Source: Globisporangium splendens
Lineage: Eukaryota > Oomycota > Peronosporomycetes > Pythiales > Pythiaceae
Length of the DNA stretch: 64,000 nucleotides
Assembly: GCA_006386115.1 (NCBI GenBank)
Contig: VFIW01000011.1
Coordinates: forward strand, 62,001 to 126,000
Direction of reading: 5' to 3'
The notes beneath the pieces are model-generated. The model worked only from the letters and a program-made list of their open reading frames with translations, did not search any database and was not told the DNA's origin. A program made the position numbers and the translations under genes. Of the stretch, positions 33,874 through 44,523 are shown in pieces. Within the stretch, counting starts at the first letter, position 1. Each line of letters begins with the position of its first letter.

Positions 33874-34493
33874 ATGCCCTCCATTGCTGGAAAAGCGAAA
33901 GCAGCAAGCACCATAGAGCTGACTGCGCTCAAGAATCGCAACGAAGGCATCACAATGTGCGCCGTCATTCGAGACGATACGAGAGTGCAGCGACAATGCA
34001 GAAAATGCTGCCTATGCCTCTCTCTCTCTCTCTGTGTGAAGTTTTCTTATAATGATCGCACCGCACAGAGCAAGAGCGGTACAAAGCACACGATCCACAT
34101 CTGCAGGCAGCGTTGACCGACCACTATGACTATATGACCAAGCACCTGAACCCCGTGCTGAGCAAAGCGATTGAAGAAGTGCTGCTCTACCAGCCCGACC
34201 AGACGGCGGACTTCCTCGCGCAGTTTCTGCGAGGCACCGTGAACCCAAAGAAGTACACATATCTGGCACGTTGTGGACGTCCTGTTGTTGTTGGATGGCT
34301 GCTTTTTCGTATCCATTCACTCGTTTGTCTTGAATCGTCTCTCTTTTTGTAGGAAGTCAAGCGCCAGCAGTATTTTGACCGGAAAGTGCGCCATCTCGTG
34401 GCGTTGGCAATCAACTCGGCGATTAAAGATCGTCCCGAGGACCCGACGACGTACTTGGCCGAGTTCTTTGAAGCCCGAACGAAATTCTACTAA
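33874..34493 (+). CDS. Small DPY30/RIIa-like protein
   Basis: Three exons (33874-33984, 34107-34265, 34353-34493) give 136 residues. Two helical repeats resemble the DPY30/RIIa docking helix pair: HLNPVLSKAIEEVLLYQPDQTADFLAQFL and VALAINSAIKDRPEDPTTYLAEFFE. The second holds the typical RPxDPxxYLAEFF ending. Such domains dimerise and bind amphipathic helices in axonemal and chromatin complexes. With CEP162 nearby, a ciliary role is plausible but not shown. The second intron must start at GC (CTG|GCACG) to keep frame; the nearest GT donors that keep frame would insert residues before the second helix. The first exon is weakly supported. Confidence 0.6.
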
Positions 34494-34685
34494 ATGCACC
34501 AGTTGATTTTTCCAATTCGCGATGCGGTGAAACGAAAGAATTGGCTACGAAGCTACATTGGAATTACCGGGCAGTCTACAATTCTCTCTTTTCTTTCTCT
34601 CTTTCAATGAGACCAACACAAAAGCACAAATGCACTGACCGTTGTCGAGACTATCAAAGTGACAATGACTCGGCGTTCATTTTCT

Positions 34686-36274
34686 TCAGTCATCCATGCG
34701 AAAGCGCTGCACTTGGTCGTCGCGGTTTACCACGTCCTGGAGGTCGTCGACCTTGTCAAAGAGACCGAACTGGCCGCCAGTATGGATGAACAGGATCGTC
34801 TTGCCCGAGAATTTCTGCAAGAAACATAGATACAAAGTCAATACTCTCCCAGATGTGTTCGCAAAGCGCCGACAGCATGGCAGTTACCGATGGGTTTTCA
34901 TTGAGCTCTCGGATGAGATGGTAGAGCGCCTTGCCCGAGTACACGGGATCCATGAGCACACCCGTGGTGCGCGCGACGTTCGTGATGAACTCCAACTCAG
35001 CCTTGGTGCTGCGAGCGTACCCCGTGCCTTGGGAATTCGTGATCTGCATGAACGCGCGAGACGAGAGCTCCGAAGGCGCACCCATCTCAGGGAGGATCCG
35101 GCTGTCGATGTAGTTGTAGAAGTACTCTTCATTGTCGCACACAATGTACGCATGCACTACATGGAAACATAGGAAAATAAAGAGCGTTTAGTAGTGCTGA
35201 AGATCCACAAAGCGCATCAAAGAATTTAGAATGCGTGTCTTGTATCTCACCTGGCACTTTGTCGTCAAAGTTGATGGTTTCTCCCGGGTTGCTCTTCGCG
35301 TACAGGTACGAGCCAAGGCTGATGCCCGCAGCAGTGCCGCCACTGCCGCACGCGAATGCCAAGTCGGTGACTTCAAGTTCTTGCTCCTAGCTCCCAGCAG
35401 CGACCCATCGTCCATCTTCGTTAGATATCTTCGTAGGACAGACATCTAAAAGTGCCAATAGATAAAGACACCTGAAGTTGCTTGTGCAGCTCGTCGATAG
35501 CCTCAATGTAGCCCCAGCTGCCGAGACCGTTGCTCCCACCCACTGGGATTGCGTACGCCCGGCGGTTCTCCGCTTTCAAACGTTCGCACGTGCGCTGTCC
35601 ATTATGAGGCACACACACAGGGCATTCGTTAAGTGCGGAAGGCTTCATATAAAGCGTTCGTAAAGCGAAGTGGGTTCATACGTTGATCATCGCTTCACTT
35701 CCGTACTTGCCATACTCTTGGCGCGACATCTGGATCAGCGTCGCGTCCACCATTCTGCGCCAGAAATTCGAGTGAGGTGAGAGCCACTGACACATAGTAC
35801 GCATCATAACGTCCCACCTACCTGTCAAACAGCAGGTTACCGACCAATTTCGGGTCTTCATCAGGTTTATTCGTGCGCAGCAAGAGGTACGAGTCGAGTC
35901 CGAGCATCCGCGCGACGGCGGCTGTGGCGCGGCAATGGTTGCTCTGGACGCCTCCGCAGGTGACGACACAGTCTGCGCCCTGGTCGAGCGCGTCGGACAT
36001 GAGGAACTCCAGCTTGCGGATCTTGTTCCCCGACGTCTCCATCCCGCTAAAGTCCTAATAGCATGGAAAAAAGTAAGAACCACGCCACGAAAAGAAAAGA
36101 AAAAAGTTGGTGGCGTACATCTCGCTTGATGTACATCTTGACGCCCTCAGGCAGCCCCGGCGGCGCGAACGGGAAAATGGGTGTCGGGAAGTGGCCCAGT
36201 TTGAGCTTCTTGGCCGGCGGGTTGCGCAGCGACGCCGCCCATTTCGGCGCCACGAACGGCACGCTCTTGAGCAT
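34686..36274 (-). CDS. D-cysteine desulfhydrase / ACC deaminase family PLP enzyme
   Basis: Seven exons (36274-36119, 36054-35822, 35754-35682, 35594-35472, 35386-35251, 35156-34888, 34814-34686) give 372 residues. It is a fold-type II PLP enzyme: the PLP Lys lies in [15 protein letters not shown], followed by [54 protein letters not shown] (phosphate-binding Gly loop) and [15 protein letters not shown]. The family splits D-cysteine to pyruvate, H2S and ammonia, or opens the ring of 1-aminocyclopropane-1-carboxylate. The two activities differ at a few active-site residues not resolved here. The true start could lie upstream of 36274 because the frame stays open. Confidence 0.85.
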
Positions 36275-36419
36275 CTTGGGGTGCGGCGGCGTGAGGTGGT
36301 GATCAGATCCAGTATGTTGACAAACCAAGCTTGTCAATCAAAAGAGGAATTCTCAGATCGGCTCGATGTTTCTGATTCTCAAAATTGACAATCACTCGGC
36401 TCGGCTTGAGAGCTCGACC
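36275..36419. promoter_or_regulatory. Short divergent promoter region
   Basis: Only about 145 bp separate the D-cysteine desulfhydrase start from the NHL-repeat gene start. Inferred from position. Confidence 0.3.
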
Positions 36420-39400
36420 ATGTTGAAGCGCCACTTGAACATGGCTGATGCAGGCGCCACCAACCCGCTCGCGGAGAAGCGGCGGCTGCGCGTATGTACG
36501 TGTCGTCGTACAGATGCATTTGTGTACACTTACACGTGCCGCGTGTGTATGTCTGTATGTGCGTTTGGTGTAGAAATGAGAGAACCAGCGGTTGGAGGAA
36601 GAGACCAAGCGACGACAGGAAGAGCTCCGCATCGCGCAGGAGAAGGAACACCAGCGCATTCAAAACGGTGCATAGAAGATGGGATGCATATTACTACTGT
36701 CTCCACGCCTCTAGTTTGCTTATGCATCTCTCTCACTTGGCCAGAACGCATTGCGGAGGAGCAGAGGAAGCTCCATGAGCGCGAGCTGGTCAGGCGGCAG
36801 CGCCAGGCGGAGCTGGATCGCATCGCGCATCTCGAGAACGTTGAGTGCCAGGTCGTCTTGGAGATTGAGCAGCAATTGCGGCTTGTGGGCACGCTCTGCA
36901 CAGGCGAACTGACGCTCCAGGACCGTGACGCGCTCCCACTGAGCGTCGCTGTGCTCTCGCAGAGCACACTGGAGCTCGCGATCCCGAACGTGGTCGACAA
37001 CTTAGTGTTCGTTGCTGACTCAACGTGCGTGCTCAGCGTGTACTTGATCAAGACTCGGAGTCCGTTATGCAGAGTCCGGTTTAGCGAAGCTGAGTGCGGT
37101 GGGATGCTGCGGAATCCTGTGGCAATGGTGCGTGCTGCAGGTATATACTTTGATCGTATTTATTCCATCCATGGATGCTTCCACAACGTGCCATTGTGCT
37201 TGTTTGAACTCAGACTATAACGAGATCAGCACATCTGATAGGTACGAGTGGCCACATACACCATTGCGACATTGTCTAATAACAAAGACATGTGCTGATA
37301 ACACTGGCAACGACAGTGTGTGACCAGGACTGTCACGGATTCCTCGTCATCGATCTGCGAACCATCTTCAGGCTCTATTTCGCTTCGTCAGCATCATCTG
37401 AGGCTTTCAGCAACGATACCAGTTCTGCTATCATCAATGGCTCGGCAGCAGTGGCGTACTTTTGTGGCGGTGACGACCAGTTTGCGTCCCCACGAGGCAT
37501 CGCTGTCGACGACACCTCGAAGGAGCTCTACGTCAGTGACCAGATGAACCATCGCGTGCAAGTGTATTCGTTCTCGCCCGTGGCGCTCGCTGAGCTCAAA
37601 ACTCAGCATTCGTCTGCTTCTACGAAGCCTCCGCCATCTGACAAGAGAGGTGGTAGCGCACCTGTACTCCTGAGTCGCTCGTTTGGGGTCAAAGGCCACG
37701 GCAGAGGGCAGCTCCAGCGACTCAGTGGCGTGGATGTGTCCCACCACCATGCTGTGGTCTGTGATGTGGGCAACAATCGACTGGCGGTGCTCACGAAGCG
37801 CGGTGCGTTTGTCACCAATTACGGGTCCAAGGGTAATGAGGAAGCTCAGTTCCATGATATTCGAGACGTCAAGCTCATCAACGTGAAAAAGGTACGCCTT
37901 CCTGGGTTTCTAGGCTGTCGTTCTCGTGCCTCGAAACAGTGTAACAAAGTTGTGTGTGCGCTTTTTTTCAGCGTGCGATTGCCCGGGGATTCGTGGACGA
38001 GAGTGCCGCCATTGGAAACGAACAATTCGACGTGATCGTGGCCGATTTAGGCAACTTTAAGATCCACGTGCTGAACGAAAAGGGCGAATTTGTGCGGCAA
38101 CTCTCGCTGCTTGCCAATAATGAGCAGATCGCGTTCCAGAGAGACTGACTGAGTGAATTGCATGCGTCCTTGTTGCGAGAGTACGCGTCGCTCAACATGA
38201 AGAATTCTCTTCCTCCTAGCTTGAGTGGCACACAGATGGATCACCGACATGCCCTCGCAAATGTGCTTCATCCGAGCTCGCCAGCGCACGCGAGAATTAC
38301 AGCCATGCAAAGTGCCTGGGGTGAAACTCGCGCTCACTTCCACCATCCGCTTGCGATCGCGTACGCACCAGTGGGACGCGAGTTGATCTTTGCTGACCGC
38401 GAAAACGCCAAGGTGTTCATCTACAATGCCGATGGTTCGCGCTCGAACTGGTTGAACCTGCCTCAAGACCCTCTTCGTGGTGTCTCCAGTGTGCACAGCG
38501 TACTGTGACTCTTCACGCAACATCGCGCACAAAGCAAAGGTGAAAGCGACCCACGTGTTCGCAGCGACCGATGGCTCGTGAGCGATCCTCAATCCCATCG
38601 AATCGCTGTCTTTGACGCAACATCGTTGAACTTGCTGTCATACATGGGTGCCACGACCTACGGCGACCAAACGTTGTGCGCCAATGGATTCCTGCCTGGG
38701 GAGCTTCATCATCCATCGTTCCTGACATTTTTCACGAAAAGCAATGCCGAGGAACAAGAAGAACAGGAGATTGTGGTCGTCAGCGATACTAGGAACCACC
38801 GAATTTGCTTTTTCGATGCCTGGTCTGGCGCATTCTGTGGCTGCATTGGCGACGGATTCGGACACCTGGAGGGATACCTGGACTCCCCCCAGGGTGTTGC
38901 TGTATACGAGAAACACCAGTGGCTGTTCATCTGCGACCAGCACAACCATCGCGTCCAAGTATTTGATCTTGTTGAGCGCACGTTTCTGCGAGCGTTTGGT
39001 CGCAATGGCTCCAAGCCCGGCGAGTTTCACTTTCCCACAGGCATCGCAGTCTGTGCAGCTCTTCCGCAACCCGATCCAAAATGCAAGCTTGGGAGCCATC
39101 GAGATGCGAAAATCCTCGTTGCTGACACCGGCAACAACCGCTTGCAGGTGTTTGGTCTCACTGTCGAAGACGACGAACAAGAGTTTCCGGTTTTGATGGT
39201 ACTCGACGTGCATTCCACTCCGTTTGCCCACCCTCTGACGCCGATGGGAGTGCACATTGAGCAGCGGAGTGGGTATTTGCTCGTGTGCGACGTCGCTAAT
39301 CAGTGTGTGCTCGTGTTTCGCAATGACGGCGCGTTTGTGACCTCGTTTGGCTCGACCGTCGAGCCCGAGAACCGCTTTGTGTGTCCCATGGCGATGTATC

Positions 39401-39513
39401 TGTCGTCGGCAAAGACAAGCGGAAAAGCCTTGAACCAGCAGCAGAACGTTTTCATCGCCGATGCGAGCCGCTGTGATGTGTGCATCTTCCCGAGTCGTGG
39501 ACGTGGAGGATGA
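36420..39513 (+). pseudogene. NHL-repeat protein with N-terminal coiled coil, frame interrupted
   Basis: Exons 36420-36491, 36583-36667, 36745-37127, 37328-37891 and 37972 onward. The N-terminus is a highly charged coil (KRRQEELRIAQEKEHQR, AEEQRKLHERELVRRQR). NHL-type beta-propeller repeats follow: SPRGIAVDDTSKELYVSD, MNHRVQVYSF, VVCDVGNNRLAVL, FDVIVADLGNFKIHVLN, FADRENAKVFIYN, VVVSDTRNHRICFF, HNHRVQVFDLV, ADTGNNRLQVFGL. The last exon is broken. A TGA at 38146-38148 lies inside an otherwise open frame. Near 38500 the coding sense moves to another frame (SSRNIAHKAKVKATHVFAATDG) and returns near 38578. Such proteins are often scaffolds or E3-like regulators. Decay looks recent because all segments keep their repeats; errors in the sequence are the alternative. 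Confidence 0.65.
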
Positions 39514-39643
39514 AACTCAGGAAGCCGGTGCTGGTGCTCAAATAATGGCCCAATTAATTCTTCAAAATCAGACAAATGGGTTTTATTGAGGTACACTTTC
39601 TCTCCCCATATTTTGCACATCTTGCTCGCTTGTTGCTGCGGAT

Positions 39644-42050
39644 CTACTCGTGGAGGCTGATTTCGCTCAACTCCGCGTCATTTCTATCGTGTTTGCTGTC
39701 ATTTTTCACCTCATCCTCGTCGTCATCGCCACTATCATCCTGTCCATTGTGCTCTCTGTGTAGAGGACTCGAAGAATTCTTGGCTTGCGAGGTCGTCGAT
39801 GCCGCGGCATCGGCGTTCAGGGACGTGTACTGGTTCCGCCATCGCTTGAAAAGCGTCGTCAGCAACATTGCAGTCACGGCTCCAATGCCCACGATCACAG
39901 TCACGAGCACGACGATCTCGAGGACGTTCGAGTGCTCCTGAACAGCATCGATCACGACGTCGCCATTCCCAGTCGCGTCGGACAATGCCGTTTGCGAGCC
40001 ATTAACGCCGACAGCACTGCTGTTCTTTTTGTTTAGAGCACTGAGCTCGCAATCGAGGGCTGGCGCTGGTGTCGAGAGGTTGAAATGATCGTCCAAGGCG
40101 AGCACAAAGTCACGGAAAACGGGGAAGTTCGGCGTACCGATGCCCGTCGCAGCATCCCACCCGCCCGTGGCGCCAAACGATTCCTCGCAGACCAGGATCC
40201 CGCCTTTCCGCGCGCCATTGTTCCCCACCACGACGTCATGGAACGCCGAAGGATGCACTTCGGCCATGTAGTACAACAGCGGATTGATGAACCCCAGTGG
40301 ACTCTTCCCAGCGTTCAAGCGTGCATCGTTCCAGAGCGTGATCATGGCACCAACCACGGGAGTCGACGCCGACGTGCCCGAGACCGTAGTCATGCTGCCA
40401 TGGACGTACGTGTGGTACGACGCACCGAGCGCCGAGATGTCCGGGTACGCGCGTCCCGTCTTGTTGAAGTAGCCGGGAGACTTTGGGATCCGATTGCTCT
40501 CCAAGTAGCGCGCGACAGCGGCTTTCTGGTACTCTGGAATGGAGTACACGTTTGAGAATCCGCCACCACCCGTGACGATGCCGCCAGTCTCGCCGCTGCA
40601 AACGACTTCTTCGTCTGTGCGGAAGAAATCTTTAGAGAATTCGGTTGCTGGTAGCTGCATCGTCGCGCCGACCGAGGTGATGTAGGGACTCGCCGACGGC
40701 CACTGGGGACCGGCTTTGAGGCACGTCTCGTTGCGCGAGAGGTTCGCAAACTCTGGACGCAGCCCCGCGACGCCGTCGTCGCCACTCGCGATGAGCACCG
40801 TGATGCCGCGCAACCCCATCTTGATGAGCAGCGTGTCAAAGACCTGTGCGTACTCGGCCGCGAGCTTGTACACTTCCTCTTCGTCGTCCGAGTAGCTGAT
40901 CGAGACCACGTACGGCGGCTTGTCCATCTCGAGAACGGCCTCAGCAAACTCCACAAACGGCTCGTCCCTGGCCGAGTACGGGTTCGTGCCGCCCATGGTC
41001 CACAAGTACGTCGTGGCATTGCGAGCGACGCCCGTGATGTACTGGAGATCGAGTGAAGCCTCGATCGTCGGTTTGGTTCGGTCGTTTGCGCGGTTGCCCT
41101 TCTCGATCACGACGGGGAGACTCGCATCTGGGAGGAACGAGTTATAGAACTTTTCGAGGTCGTCCGGGTTGTAACTCTCGGTGTAAAACGACGGCACGCA
41201 CTGCGTGTTAGTCTCGTTGGTCACCACTAAGTCGTCCGGGATGTTGTACACATTGCGGATGTTTTCGAGCCGTCCGCCGTCGTTTTCTTTTGCTGCTGTG
41301 GCGGTCGTGGCTGCAGTTGCAAGTGCGCGAAGCCCCAATGGGTGTGCGTTCACGTTCAGATACGCAATCGACTCGTGGAGATGCGCTGGGATCTCGAAAT
41401 CGGAAACTGCGCGCAGGATCCGCGACGATGGGCGGCCGTCTGAGTCCGTTCGCAGTGGCTCGTACTCGTGCATTTCGGTGCCTAGGAGGGCTTCGACATG
41501 GCGCACAGGCATGGACACCTGGGCACATCACGCAAGCGAACGTCAGCTCTCATTAAAATACCGCATTACTCGCTTCCTCTTATTGATTCCTACCTTGACC
41601 GTGTTGGACGCAGACGAGAACGACATAGCGTCACTATACGACTGCACCCAGTCCTGCACAGCCTCGAGCGCGCCGTCCTTGGGTCGAGCCAGCTCGTCGG
41701 CTTCCTGCTTGCTCAGATGACGACCATACGCTGCATTCCTATTGCAACACACCATCAACCACGAGCCATTAGCATCGCTCATATACTCAAGCCAAACACA
41801 AGAACTCGACGTACTGGGGACTCGACACGTGCCACAATCGTCTCTCCAACGCAGGAAAGTCGTGGACATGAAGACCGATCGTGAGCTGGAAGAGCGCGTT
41901 CGGATCCGCTCGTTTCCCCTGTGTGTACGATTCACTGAGGAAGCGGCGACCGCGTTGTTGCTGCGCATGCGGATGCTGCAGCACAGCGTCGACGCTCTCT
42001 CCCCCGAGGACACCGAGCAGCAGCGCGACAATGACAAGCAGCGGGAGCAT
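39644..42050 (-). CDS. Sedolisin (S53, tripeptidyl-peptidase I-like) with C-terminal membrane anchor
   Basis: Three exons (42050-41815, 41738-41594, 41518-39644) give 751 residues. A signal peptide (MLPLLVIVALLLGVLGG) precedes an activation prodomain (FQLTIGLHVHDFPALERRLW, SSPQNAAYGRHLSKQEADEL). The S53 catalytic set is visible: Glu and Asp in IEASLDLQYITG, oxyanion Asp in SGDDGVAG, and the nucleophile Ser in TVSGTSASTPVVGA. The calcium-site region near GGWDAATGIGTPNF follows. After the catalytic domain comes a transmembrane helix (EIVVLVTVIVGIGAVTAMLL) and an acidic cytosolic tail of about 70 residues. Probably an acid-active serine-carboxyl endo- or tripeptidyl-peptidase of the vacuole or surface. 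In-frame Mets upstream to 42212 would bury the signal peptide. Confidence 0.88.
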
Positions 42051-42649
42051 GCTGCGCTGGTTCTGGAGACGAGATCGGGGTGACGCAGTGGCGCCTCGTG
42101 TGCTCACGGCGTGCTGTCGCTGGCTATTCATTTTAATTAGCGGTCGTTGCGCCGCGCGAAAGAAGACGCTGCTGTCGTGGCATGCGCTCATGTTGACCAC
42201 CATGCTGTTCAATCACTGAGAGACATGGACAACGTGTCAGTTTCACCCAGCCATCCACCTTCTGATCACCCACACCACTGATATTTTGTGCTTTGTGTTT
42301 TTTTCGCACATGGGTGAAAGGGTGGGTGGTCGAACATTGCCAACTCTCGAACTTCATGTACTGATTTATAAAATGACAAATGCACTGATATAAGAGAGAA
42401 CACTCTCTTCATTCCATTCGGCATCCATAATCAACATCGTGTCCCGAAAATAAGAATCAGAACTGCAAGTTCAAAATGCATCCATGTGTGCTTGGTGCGA
42501 GACTGGTGCACGGAAAATGCATAAATTTGTAGAGGTCCAACCCACCTCGCAGTTTGCAGTTTGTTTGTTCATACAGTCTGTATCCACCTCCGGAAACCGC
42601 GTCAGTTGACAATTTGCGCCCTTCCCCACGAGCACCAACAGCAGCCACA
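42051..42649. other. Divergent intergenic region, sedolisin / FOXRED1
   Basis: About 600 bp. It is AT-rich from 42270 to 42480 and contains TCATTCC at about 42412, which resembles the oomycete initiator consensus, but the distance to the FOXRED1 start is over 230 bp. No gene was recognised. Confidence 0.35.
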
Positions 42650-42976
42650 ATGCTCGCCCAGTCCCTCAAGAGGTGCTTCGTCTATTCGCGTATGCGTATA
42701 TGCGCGCGTGCATGCACAGGAACAAGCGCTAACACTCCTTCTCTCTCTGTACTCACGCACAGAAGCAGCCACCTCGTTGGCGGTGTGCGCCGCGCGCAAC
42801 AGCAGCAGCACGCGCTGTTCTCGAGCGCGCCGTCCTCCTCGCACTATGACGTGGTGATCGCCGGCGGCGGCGTCATGGGCTGCTCGGCTGCGTACCACTT
42901 GGCGTCGACGTCCAACCTCAAGATCGCCGTCGTCGAGAAGGACAGCTCGGTGCGTACATGCGCACTATGTATGGTA

Positions 42977-43031
<55 letters not shown>

Positions 43032-44426
43032 AATGCACCTTGTTGTTATTGGCGTCGATTATTATTATCATTGTAGTACAAATATGCATCGGCGATGCTG
43101 TCGGTGGGCGGTATCCGCCACCAGTTTTCGCAGCGGGTGAATATCGAGATGAGCCAGTACGGGTCCGAGTTTTTGGCGTCCGTGCCCGAGCGCATGCGCA
43201 TCGACGCGTCGCACGATGCACCCGACATCCAGTTCGTCGAGGGCGGGTACCTCTTCCTCGCGAGCCACAAGAACGTGCAGATCCTGCACGACAACTACGA
43301 GACGCAGCGGTACGTCGCGTGGCATTTGAAAGTGTTCTATTTAAACATGGCTAAGTATGAAAACATGCATTGCTCTGTGTGTGTGCAGTGCTGCTGGCGC
43401 GCATATCGTGCTCTTGACGCCCGAGGAGCTCAAGCAGCGGTTCCCATGGATCTCAACTAAGGACATCTCGGCCGCGACGCTCGGCACCAAGCACGAAGGT
43501 TGGTTCGATCCCTGGTCGTTCTTGGTCGCGATGAAAAAGAAGTGCGTCTCACTCGGTGTCGACGTCCTCGACGGCGAGGTCAAGAGCTTCGACATGGGCG
43601 CCAACAACACGATCGAGAAGGTGCAGATCGAGAAGCAAGGGAGTGGCGGTCGCCAGACGATCACGGCGTCCAAGGTAGTGAATGCGGCGGGACCGTGGGC
43701 GAGCAAGATCCTGGAGGCTTGCGGCAGCTTTGACTACCCCGTGAGACCCAGGTTTGTGTTGCTATCTTTGCCTTTCATGGACAAGCGTTTCTCAAGTATT
43801 AACGACGATGCTTCTGTTGTTGTTGTTGTTTATGACTAGAAAACGGACCCTGTTTGTGTACCACTGCCCGCATGAGGAGACGTGGAAGGGGAAGGCGGCG
43901 TCCCCGCTCGTCGTGGACCCGAACGGCGTTCACTTCCGCCGCGAAGGCTCGGGCGGCCAGTTCATCTGTGGCTGGTCTCCAGAGGAAGCCGACGACGTCG
44001 ACGGCGTCTCGACAGACGAGCTGGACTTCCCAGACCACGACCTCTTTGAAGAGGTGATCTGGCCGACCATCGCGTCGCGCGTGAAAAAGTTCGAAGACAT
44101 CAAGCTCGTGAACTCTTGGGCCGGATACTACGAGTACAACACGTTCGACCAGGTGTGGAGGCGCAAATGCATGAGCAGTTATATGAGGTTCTCTCTGACC
44201 AACCTTTTTTGCTCTGTAGAATGCGATCATGGGCATCCACCCGGATGTGCCGAACCTCTACCTGATGAACGGCTTCAGCGGCCACGGCCTCCAGCAATCG
44301 CCTGCTGCTGGCCGCGCCATCGCCGAGCTGATCGTCCACGGAGAGTATAAGACCATCGACGCGTCGTGCTTTAATTTCCAGCGCGTGCGCGACAACGAGC
44401 CGTTTTTCGAGCAGGCGATCGTGTAG
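42650..44426 (+). CDS. FOXRED1: FAD-dependent oxidoreductase, FOXRED1 type (complex I assembly)
   Basis: Six exons (42650-42672, 42763-42949, 43077-43309, 43389-43751, 43840-44152, 44220-44426) give 441 residues. The N-terminus is basic and Ser-rich, fitting a mitochondrial presequence. The DAO fold begins with YDVVIAGGGVMGCSAAYHLA (dinucleotide-binding GxGxxG). LSVGGIRHQFS, GGYLFLAS, GWFDPWSFLVAMKKKC and ASKVVNAAGPWASKI follow. The C-terminal block NLYLMNGFSGHGLQQSPAAGRA with the final YKTIDASCFNFQR is characteristic of FOXRED1. In animals FOXRED1 supports assembly of mitochondrial NADH dehydrogenase. Sarcosine-oxidase-like paralogues are the alternative, but the GFSGHGLQQ ending favours FOXRED1. 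Confidence 0.87.
42981..43032. repeat. (CT)n(CA)n compound microsatellite in FOXRED1 intron 2
   Basis: About 26 bp of CT followed directly by about 26 bp of CA. The repeat lies entirely within the intron, near its 5' end. Confidence 0.95.
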
Positions 44427-44523
44427 GGCGGTTCGCCAGCATTCAGAACCAACTCTCCTGCTCGTCTATAAAAATGCGTAAAAGGTGTGTCTGAGCTTTG
44501 TGATAGAAATGGAAAAGAACGCG

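Noticed and set aside
42981..43032. Repeated CT/CA units as a possible CRISPR or tandem array
   Set aside because: Simple dinucleotide microsatellite in a eukaryotic intron; no spacers.
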